Source of the DNA: Neospora caninum Liverpool
Taxonomy: Eukaryota > Apicomplexa > Conoidasida > Eucoccidiorida > Sarcocystidae
NCBI RefSeq assembly: GCF_000208865.1
Contig: NC_018392.1
Location: 3,213,348 to 3,277,347 of the forward strand
DNA: 64,000 nt
Direction: 5' to 3'
Both the position numbers and the translations under genes were made by a program. The notes beneath the pieces were generated by a model that worked only from the letters and a program-made list of their open reading frames with translations, was not told the DNA's origin and did no database searches. Each line of letters begins with the position of its first letter. Position 1 is the stretch's first letter. This document shows positions 35,060-64,000 of this stretch, piece by piece.

Positions 35060-38000
35060 ATGCGGGCGGTCCTCGTGGAAGCGTCGCCTCCCTCGCGGCT
35101 GCATGCAGCCACGAAGGGCGCAGCGAAGCCAGCCTTTCGGCTCGTCCTCGGGTCCGCTGCGAAGCCTACACCCAAAAAGGAGAAGAAGGAAATTCTCATC
35201 CAGGTGAAGGCTGCGGGCGTGAACCGCATGGACCTTTTGCAAAAACGAGGTGCGAAAAGGGGATACACGCTGGGCGCGGAGGCGATGGCGCGGAACAGCG
35301 CAAAAACGGAGCGAGACAGAAGAGACAGCCAGGGGCAGAAAGTAAACGCGAGAGAGAGAGAGAGAGAGAGGAAGCAGGCAAGCGCAGAGCTGCGCAGTGG
35401 GAGAAGAATGGAAGACGGCGAGCGGCGGATCAGATTCACCAGAGAGAAGACGCAGAGGCAAAGCGGGAGTGGACAAACGACGCAAACGTTGCTGGTGAAG
35501 CAGACAATTTTTTCGCGTACTGCGCGGTGGACGCTTTGCTCTTCTCGCCGTCTCCCAAGAGAATTCCAATCGTTTACTCGTGTTTTCTCGTGCCGTGTCG
35601 CCGCACTCTCGACAGTCCCGATATCTTCTTGCGTCCCCGCGTCACTCTTCCGAGTTCTCGCGTTTTTTCTGTCTCTCTGCTTCCGGGCGTCTCTGCACGC
35701 TGTGCTTTTCACCTTCTGGCCGAGTCTGTACGAAGCCGGCATTAAGAACATAAAGATCATAGCTAGACCATGTATTGCTATTATCACATTATAAGTAGAT
35801 ATTGTCTCTCGACAACTGATCTTTTTCTCCTGTAGGAAAATACCCCCCGCCGCTTGGTGCCTCGCCTATCCTCGGACCAGAGGCAGCCGGAATTGTGGCG
35901 TCCTCCGGTGAGACTCGCGAACGTAGACTTCGTCCGTTTCCCTTTTTCGCATTCGATTCTTTCCCCGCCCCGCAGCTCTGAAGCGAAGCCACGCCGTAGG
36001 CGAATCGCGCGCCTTCGGGAATCTTGTTTTTCGCCAGTCCCTCGTTCTCGCCTTCTTTCCGTCCTTCTCGCTCTCCCGGTGGTCTTTCTGCTTGTGGCGT
36101 AGGGTTCACCCTCAAGTCCGCCTGTCGACTCGCCCGTTTGGTGTGTGGTTTCAGGAAACCGCTTTCGCGAGGGCGATCGAGTCATGGCGCTTCTTCTAGG
36201 AGGCGGCTATGCAGAATACGTCGCCGTGGAGGAGGGTTTGTGCATGCCGATTCCTGACTCCCTCTCATTTGCGCAGGTGAGACCGCATTCGAGATTCCCG
36301 TCGAAAAAATAAAGAGCAAAGTCTTTCACCCATTTCAGCCCGGAATCAGATCGCCGCCGCTGCTCAATTTTCCACCGCTGCCATTTCAACTCTCTGCCGA
36401 CTCTCTCTCAAGCTACGGGCTCTCGGCCGCCACGCGCTCGGTTGCGCTTCTTCAGTCCACCTTACCACTTCTCACAAGCGTTTCACTGTCTCTCCGTCGC
36501 CGCCATGTTCTCCGTGTCTGGCTCGGGTCCTCTATCCCACTGGCTTCGCTGTTTTTCACACTTTCGTGTCTCTCTCTCCTTCTCTTCCTTCACTCTCCGT
36601 GTCTCTTCTTCACGTTCTTCTCTCTCCTTCGTCTTTCCTTTCCCCGCTCGACTCGGCGTCCTCCTGTCGGCGTCTGCGCACATTTTGCGGTTCGTGTCCT
36701 CTCTGCGACTTCTTTCGCCTGTCTTTTGTCCCGTCCCTTCCTTCCTCTGTGCCTTGGCTCGATGTTCTGTCCTTCCCCCTCCTCCGGTTTCGCTTGTCTA
36801 GGAATCTTCTCGCCTTTTCTGCGCCTTTTCCCCTGCAGGCTGCGGCTATCCCCGAGAACTGGTTGACTGCGTACCAGCTCTTGCATTTCGTTGCGGGTGA
36901 GTGCTCGGACCGATGCGGTTTCTGTCCTCTTTGTCGTTTCCACCCCGGTGAAAAGTGTCCCTTCGCTCGCCTCACACCGTCGGTGCCGAAACGTTGCTTT
37001 CCTGTCACTCCTCTGGAACGTCGCCGCTCTTCGCCTGTCTTTCCCTACGCCTAGGTCTTGAACTTCCCACGCCTCCAACGCTCTGCTCTTCCTCTCCAAC
37101 CTCTGCTCCTGTCTCTCCATTCTCTGCTCCTGTCTCTCCTGTCTCTCCTTCGCGCTCTGGAAACGAAACGAGGACGGATGTCGGTCCTTCTGTTCCGGCC
37201 GGCGCGTCGGGTCTGAGACGGTCGATTCGCTCCGTCCTCATCCACGCTGCAGCCTCAGGTGAGGAACCTTTAAACGCCTTTCCGTTCCTTTTTCTTCTTT
37301 TCTTTTTCCAGCCTTTTTCCTCCATTTCCCTCCTTTCTTTCCCCTGCAACCCACCCCATTTGTGTCGAGTTTCAGTCCCTCTGTCTGTTCCTGTGAGTCG
37401 GCTTCTGCACACGAGGCAGCTGTCGAGGGAAGATGAGAGACATTTTGCCTATGCGTGGAAACCCGCATGCTGCAACCTGTGGGATCTGTACGTGTCACAG
37501 GAACGAAGAAGGGGCGTTGTGAAACAGCGCGAGAGATGACACACAACGAACACGAGAAAAAGTCGGCAAGGCCGTCGTGATTCTCATATACATATAGATA
37601 TATACATGTCTATACACGCATATGTATAGAATATATATATATATATATATATATATACGTAGGTCGTTGTGCATGTGTGTATGTGTATATTTGTATATGG
37701 TATGCCTATCGCTATGGCCAGTGCTCTGTGTGCGGAGACGTCGAGCTAAACGCCTCGGTGCGTTTTTTTTTAGTTGTGTTTTCGATTTTCGCGATTCCGC
37801 ATGCTCAGGGGTCGGCACTGCTCTTGTCCAGCTGAGCAGCCTCCTCGCCATTCCCACCGTTATCGCCTCCGCGGGCTCGGACGAGAAACTGCGACTCTGT
37901 CGAGCCCTCGGTGCGCTCAAATTGAACAACGATTGCGGAGGATCCTCGTTGCTTTCACCTAGGCGAGAGAATATAAACATATATGCATGCAAGCGATCGT

Positions 38001-40273
38001 CGTAGCTTCTAATCCATGTTCTTACATGCCTCTATGTATATATATATATATATATATATTGTATATATATAGATAGGTAGGTAGATAGACAGATATCGGT
38101 ATGCATCGTTGCCGAGAGCATGCATGCTGCCACGTAGGAAGCGAAGCTGTATGTACACAAATATCATGACAAGATGCGTGCGGAGGAGTACGGAGCTCTG
38201 TCGTTTTGCCTGTAAAGCTCGTATTCCGGAGGCCAGAGTCGGCGTTGCCGCATTTCAGTTGTAGCCTGTGTGTAACTGCAGGTGATCCAAGGCGTTTGGA
38301 GACGAAGCGGCAAGCATGCGAAGTCGCGGGATGCCGCGTATCTGGAACTGGTGCGTTTCGCTGCGATCCGCTGAAAGCCGGGTAATCACAGATCTTGGAT
38401 TTGAGGGATCATTTCGTCTTTTCAGGGGCTACCCACGTGATCAACTATCGGGCGCTAGAAGGGAAGTTTGCGGAGGAAGTTTCGAAGGCGACGAACGGCG
38501 AGTAAGTCGGAAGCGCAGAAAAGGTAACTTCAAAGAAAGGTTGAGAAGGAGTGGCCGCCGAAGAGGCGGTGTCTGTCGAGACCGAACAGAAGACGTTTTG
38601 TTTTTGCCTGGATGGCAAAGGAGAGCCCGTTCGAGAAACAGAAAGCGGAAGCTCGGTTCTGGAGAAATCGAACAACTTGTGGAGGATTCTTGGTTCCAGT
38701 CAAGGACCAAGTCAGCGTGTGTGCTCTGACTCCTGTTCCAGTTGCCTCGCTTCACTGTGTCTCGCGGCCGCCTCGCGTTTCCCGTCTTGGCTGACTTGCG
38801 TGCGTCTCCGTCTGTCTCCGTCAATGTCTCCATCTGCATGCGCAGCAGGACCGAGGGCCGCGCATGCATGTGCAAAAACACGACGCATGTGGGAGACGGA
38901 AAGGCATCTGTTTTCGCCGCGAAGCGCAGCTGGCTGTGCTTTTTGTGGACCAACGGGCGTTGTCCCTTCTTTGCTTCGCTTTTGAAAATCGCTTTTCTCC
39001 TGCAGCGGTGCGGACCTGCTGCTCGATCCCGTCGGCGCCTCGTTCATGAAGGAGAACGCGAAATGCTGCGCTGTGGATGCGAGGTGAGCCGAGGCCGAGA
39101 AAAGAACGCCGTCGCAGAAAGGGGAAAAGACGAGAATTGGACAGAGTCAAGGCCGGGGGGCTGGATTCACCGTGCACCCAGGCTCCGCTTCGAACAGAGA
39201 GAGATTTCGTTTGAGCCGCGCTTTCCTCGCCTAGGCCGTTCCGTTTTCAGGTGGTGTCTCTCCTGCGATTCGTTTCCGTCGATTTCCCTCTCAACCCCTC
39301 TCTCTCTCTCGTCGCCCGCCTTTTTCCGATGCCTCGCCGGCCGTATGTCCTTTATCTCTCCCTTCATTTTTTCGCTCCTATCTTCTTCTTCGGGACAAAA
39401 CCCTCAGTGGTATCTTCTCTGTTTTCTACGCTTTGTCCCCGTCTCGGCTCCACTGGCGTCGTCTCCATCTGGTGCGTTTTGTGTTTGTCTCTTTTGCGTC
39501 CACTGTCCCGATGCTTTTTCGCACTCACGCTGCGCAGCTGGGTGCTCTACGGAGGCCTGGGAGGGGTAAAGGTTCCCGAGTTCGACTTCCAGCCTTTTTT
39601 TGCGAAGCGCATTCGCCTCCTCGCCTCCACCCTCCGGAGCCAAGACCTGAGCTACCGGGAAATGCTGGTGAAAAGCTTCGAGGTGGCCGTTCTGCCTAAA
39701 CTCGCCGACGGCTCTCTCAAAGTACCCCAAAGTCGCGCGCCTCTCCGGGAAAAAGAACATGTGTCCATAGAGTTAACCAGCTGCCGGGCGACCGCAAGCA
39801 TTGCCACTGCACGCCAACAGAAGATCTCAAGCCGGGCGCAAACACCACGCCTCTCTCAATGTAGCGATGTCGATGTCTCGCGATATATATATATATATAT
39901 ATATATATTCATATTTGAAGATGACTTCCTATAAATGTATGTGTGTCTACCTTATATTTGCACGTGCGTAGTGGTGTGCTCTAGGCTGTACGTAAACGAG
40001 GAGCTCGAGGGCCGAGAAGGTTTTGGGTGTCTCCTCCGCATCTCGGGGTTTTATGTGTTTTGGTCCGTTGGAGCTTTTCCCTATAACACAGGGAGTTAGA
40101 GGCGTCGCCGAATAGCGAATCGTCGGTTATTTCTGTCTCGTCCTTGTCCTCTTTAGGTGATTCTCGACTCGACGTACCCGGCCAGCGAGGCAGATCAGGC
40201 CCACGAGAGACTGGAAACGAACGCGAACTGCGGGAAAGTGGTTTTGACCTTCGACGAGCCGGTAGGCCTGTAG
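35060..40273 (+). CDS. PIG3-like NADPH:quinone oxidoreductase (medium-chain dehydrogenase family)
   Basis: Exons: 35060-35249, 35836-35907, 36155-36276, 36839-36896, 37055-37258, 37809-37910, 38426-38501, 39006-39083, 39538-39721, 40157-40273. All phases close; about 400 residues, stop TAG 40271-40273. Family landmarks in order: MRAVLVEA start, [16 protein letters not shown] joined to [48 protein letters not shown], the nucleotide-binding [31 protein letters not shown], and a C-terminal [10 protein letters not shown]. No structural- or catalytic-zinc cysteine set is present, as in the quinone-reductase branch. The protein is longer than human TP53I3 (about 332) mainly because exon 37055-37258 adds a Pro/Ser/Thr-rich loop before the Rossmann strand and the N-terminus has a Lys-rich insert. 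The expected reaction is NADPH-dependent reduction of quinones or conjugated carbonyls; the physiological substrate is unknown. An in-frame ATG at 35024 is an alternative start. Confidence 0.88.
35745..35820. other. AT-rich island in intron 1 of the quinone oxidoreductase gene
   Basis: From about ATTAAGAACATAAAG to TAGATATTGTC the composition shifts abruptly to AT-rich, non-repetitive sequence unlike the flanking GC-rich intron. A short nuclear insertion of mitochondrial DNA, common in Toxoplasma-like genomes, is one explanation. I cannot match it from memory. Confidence 0.3.
37630..37657. repeat. (AT)n microsatellite
   Basis: Fourteen AT units in the quinone oxidoreductase intron 37259-37808. 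Confidence 0.9.
38038..38061. repeat. (TA)n microsatellite
   Basis: TA run followed by GATA/GTAG variants to about 38095, in intron 37911-38425. Confidence 0.9.
39883..39908. repeat. (AT)n microsatellite
   Basis: Thirteen AT units in the last intron (39722-40156) of the quinone oxidoreductase gene. Confidence 0.9.
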
Positions 40274-40624
40274 GGCCCCGCTCGGCTTTGAGTTGTCTGC
40301 GCATCAGAACCTCTCTGGATTCTCTTCTGTGCACCCGAAAAGACGGAAAACGGTAGACAGCAGACCTCTCGGGGAGGTCAGGGGCCGCTGGGCAAAAGCA
40401 AGAAGCGACCGGCCGCTGGGGCGCCAGGGAACGAGACAAAAAGAGAAGAAATTCACCTCAACATGCCGGCGAGTCCGGTCTTGGTCGTGCTCGGCGAGGA
40501 AGCAGAAACGCTTTCTTGGAGGGTTTGAGTGTCGGTCTCTTTCGGTTAGAGGCAAGACTTGGGTGGTGTCCCTCCCCACAGTTTTTTGCGTTTTCTCTTC
40601 GTTCCCTTCTTCTCCGTCTTGAGC

Positions 40625-40654
40625 GGGGGGAGGGGAAGTGGGGGGGAGGGGGGG
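40625..40654 (+). other. G-quadruplex-type motif
   Basis: Four G-runs of 6, 4, 7 and 7 separated by loops of 1, 4 and 1 nt on the plus strand, about 350 bp after the quinone oxidoreductase stop codon. Confidence 0.7.
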
Positions 40655-41373
40655 TTCACGTGTGCTCCTGAAGACGCGTGGAGCCAAGCTGGGCTCTTAA
40701 GCTTTTTCCGTTTCTGGCAAAGAACTTTTTTCGCACAGCAGTCGGCACGGTGAGAGGGGGTGAATAAAAGGAGAGCCCGTGCCTTCCTGTCCCTCGAAAC
40801 GAATCAAGCGAAATGGGAAACTTTGGAAACGCACAAAGAATTTCCGCTTTTTCACGCCCGCGAAAGAACCGTCTCGAAACCCAGCAAGAGGAAGCGGAGC
40901 CGTCGCGCGACAGAGGAAGGCACGCAACCACAAAGGAAAGAGAATCCCGAGCAGGAAAAGGCTGCCTCAGGAATACGACCGAGGCCGAGGCAGAAAAAGG
41001 GCTGAGGCACAGAGAGACAGGTCAGGACAAAAGGGGGAGAGATACAAAGAGTTCAAGCGAGAACGCATTGGTCCACGACAAGGCGTATGCATCAAGACTC
41101 ACAAAAATGAAGAACAAGAAAGGATCTCTCTCAACGAACAGCCCTCGTCCTTGCCGCGCGACTCCGTTCTTCTCTAGACACTGATACAAACACAAAAAAC
41201 TAAATACGTGCACTCGAGACAGTTCGAACATGGGTCTAAGAACAGCGTCGTGTCGGCGAGAAAAGAAATTCCTACACTTGTGCAAATACACATACATATT
41301 TATATTAGCTCTCTGGTGTAGACTACGTATACAAATAGATAGAGAGTTATAAATACATCTATATAAATGTATA

Positions 41374-41378
<5 letters not shown>

Positions 41379-41408
<30 letters not shown>
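41379..41408. repeat. (TA)n microsatellite
   Basis: Fifteen TA units in the intergenic region upstream of RPA1, preceded by degenerate ATAAATGTATAGATG sequence. Confidence 0.9.
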
Positions 41409-41410
<2 letters not shown>

Positions 41411-42867
41411 TCATATATAGGGACCTCTGTTATTAAAGTATTTTTTGTGTGGGGCCCCATTCGGGGCGTACACGTTCCGCAGAGAAGTCCTGTGCAAGTG
41501 AAAAGAGTCATCTGTCTGTTCATTTCTCAGTTGATGGGTTTTATGGGTGTTCTCTCTACGCGTGTGCCTCCTGGCGTCTCCACTACCTAAAAATGTTTTT
41601 CCAGACAGAAGGCGCCTTCAGCTCTTGTATTCTGAGACGATTGGGTCGGCAGAGAAAAATGAGGAGAGCGAGAAACGAAGAACTCCGTCGTTTTTTTGGC
41701 GCTCACAGACTTGTGTTGCGTTCGCAGCTTAGTCCCTCGCGCTACGCATCGCCACGTAGTGCCTTCGAAGATTTCTCCCCTTTTCTTCCTTTCACCTTTA
41801 TGCTCTAGCTACCTATGCGAAAAAATCGAACCGTTTTCCTTTCCGTTCTAGGGGAAATAACAGCGGTGGCCTTTTCTCCCGTACTGTTCATTCCTCTTCA
41901 TTATGGTCAACGCTCGCTCGAGACTTTTTCGAAAAGAAACAGTCGCCCCACAAAACAGCGCGCGTGTCGATCTTTCCGCGGATTTCCTTCGAGGCTCGGA
42001 AGGACAGCATCAAGGAAGCATTTTGCGTCTAAAAGAATTCTGCTAGAAGAGGAAAAAAGGGAAACTGCCTCTTCTTTCCAGTCGCCCTCACAGAGGAGAG
42101 ATATGCAGCGGAGAGTCACGGCGAGGAGGGATCGCAGATCGGGCTCCTGGTTTTTCTTTCATTGCATGCAAATAATCAGGCAGGAGAGAAAGACACTGAG
42201 AAGCGCCGCTCAAAGGACAGATATCTTTCATCTTCTCTACCGCCAGCTTCTCTTGGGGGAAGAAGACAGCGGTTGAGTGTCGCCAGTCCCTTTTCCCTGC
42301 TTTCTCTTCTTTCTTCCCTCTTGTCGGGAGGAGTTATTTACGCCGCTCGACCGCAGTCATGAGCGCCAGGCGCTGATGGTCTGTTCCGTTTCGACGCGGG
42401 GTTTTCTCTCGAAGCGCATGCGTTGTTGTCTCTGTAAAACTCCCCTTTCTCTTCATTTCCTTATCATTTCTCTCGGTCACCGTCGATGCCCTCCTCGGGG
42501 CTCTTCATATACCTCCGTGTCTCTTCCTTTTTCTTCCCTCGCCTTCCTCAGTTGCGCCACTCCCTGTTGAGTCGCCCTCTTCTTCTCCATCCCCTCCTTA
42601 GGCTCACTGGTTTGCTTTTACCTCTTCTCTGTGTATCAAAATGCGCGAGGCTGAGATAAGAGAAGATCCACCGGGGCTCTACGGCACCCCGTTTCTTCTC
42701 TAGATCACTTATTCTCGGAACCGATGTCCGCGGCCCCCATATATACTCGTTCCTTCTCCGTTTCCTTCTCCCTTTTCTTCTTTTTATGAGGCGCGCGCGG
42801 GTGAAACATACACCGCTCTCCCCTCCCCCTTTTTCCCGGTCTCTGCTCGTTCCATTCAGGCGTCACA

Positions 42868-42879
42868 CGTCTCGAGACG
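42868..42879. promoter_or_regulatory. Palindromic CGTCTCGAGACG element upstream of RPA1
   Basis: Perfect 12-bp palindrome formed by back-to-back CGTCTC and GAGACG, 118-129 bp upstream of the RPA1 ATG. It fits the promoter-associated GAGACG core known in Toxoplasma. Position and symmetry are directly visible; function is inferred. Confidence 0.5.
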
Positions 42880-42996
42880 CTTCTCCTCTCCTCCACAGAC
42901 AGCCCGTTCGCTTTTCTCTCTTTTTGAGAGAACTCTGGTAGCGCCTCTCTTTCCCCCTTCCCCTTTTCCCCCCCTTTCTCCTTTTCTGTTTTCAAA

Positions 42997-63522
<20,526 letters not shown>

Positions 63523-64000
63523 GTGAGTTGTGCATGGATAGCTGCGCCGGAAACGATGAGGGGACGAAACAGCCCAGTGGCATCACAAAAAAGCAGTAGG
63601 TAGAGTAGCCCTCCGGCTTCTTAAACCCTCGCCTGTTTCTTCCTTTCTCAATCTGCGGTTGTGTAAGGTCACTCGAAAGAGTGGTGAATAAAGAGCTTCA
63701 TAAAAACTCTTGTTGGACTCAACACGTTTCACCACATAGGAGGGAGGTTTCGAAGAAGCCGCAGCGTTTGCCTTTGGTTCTGTGTAGCTCTCCCTGTTCT
63801 GAATATGACTAGCATTAACTCTTCGCGAGTGGCTGGTCGACTCCTCGAGCCAACTGAAGATTGACTTGATTCAAAAGCCGAGACAACAGCTCCTCGCCTC
63901 ACTAGACGTCTTTGCTTCAACACACAATAACCCGTGAACGACGGTTTTCCATGAACAAACGACTGTTTCGTAGTGCGGGACTGAGTAGCATTTCGTTGCT
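63523..64000. other. Terminal intron of RPA1, running out of the window
   Basis: Follows the GTGAGT donor after exon 63432-63522. No exon encoding the conserved RPA1 C-terminus is visible, so the remaining exons should lie beyond 64000. Confidence 0.55.

Larger units (their letters stand above)
40274..42996. other. Intergenic region between quinone oxidoreductase and RPA1
   Basis: 2.7 kb between two plus-strand genes. It holds a four-run G-tract (40625-40654), a (TA)n array at 41379-41408, pyrimidine-rich sequence from about 42270, and a GAGACG palindrome at 42868. Open frames are short and show no domain, and none splices in phase to RPA1, whose first exon already begins where the family begins. 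Confidence 0.6.

Overview
The window is nuclear DNA of a coccidian apicomplexan of the Toxoplasma / Hammondia / Neospora group. The evidence is intron-rich GC-leaning coding sequence with G or C at most third positions, consensus GT-AG introns, long Ser-rich and acidic low-complexity inserts inside conserved proteins, very frequent (TA)n and CT-rich microsatellites in introns, and GAGACG elements upstream of genes. I cannot separate the three genera by eye. No prokaryotic operon, mobile element, CRISPR array or defence system is present. Coordinates come from hand splicing: each exon was kept only if its frame and phase agreed with its neighbours, so ends are exact where phases close and provisional where stated.

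Six protein-coding genes are supported. (1) 107-13746, plus strand: a very large IQ-motif (calmodulin-binding type) protein whose 5' end lies outside the window. (2) 17392-15100, minus strand: a small zinc-knuckle protein resembling the splicing-factor partner SREK1IP1. (3) 19745-27795, plus: a GMC (glucose-methanol-choline) FAD oxidoreductase with an N-terminal hydrophobic segment. (4) 33245-29476, minus: a pleckstrin-homology domain protein. (5) 35060-40273, plus: a PIG3-like NADPH quinone oxidoreductase of the medium-chain dehydrogenase family. (6) 42997-63522 and beyond, plus: the largest subunit of RNA polymerase I (RPA1), whose C-terminus lies past the right edge.

Genes 1/2 and 3/4 are convergent, 2/3 and 4/5 are divergent, and 5/6 are tandem. 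The genes do not form one pathway; this is an ordinary housekeeping neighbourhood. The less ordinary features are: one giant gene that an in-frame stop at 5449-5451 invites annotators to split; micro-exons of 12, 21 and 27 nt; a serine-rich insertion inside the PH domain; two strong inverted repeats and a 50-bp minisatellite in RPA1 introns; paired palindromic GAGACG elements upstream of RPA1 and of the PH/quinone-reductase pair; and two AT-rich islands that could be mitochondrial-DNA insertions.
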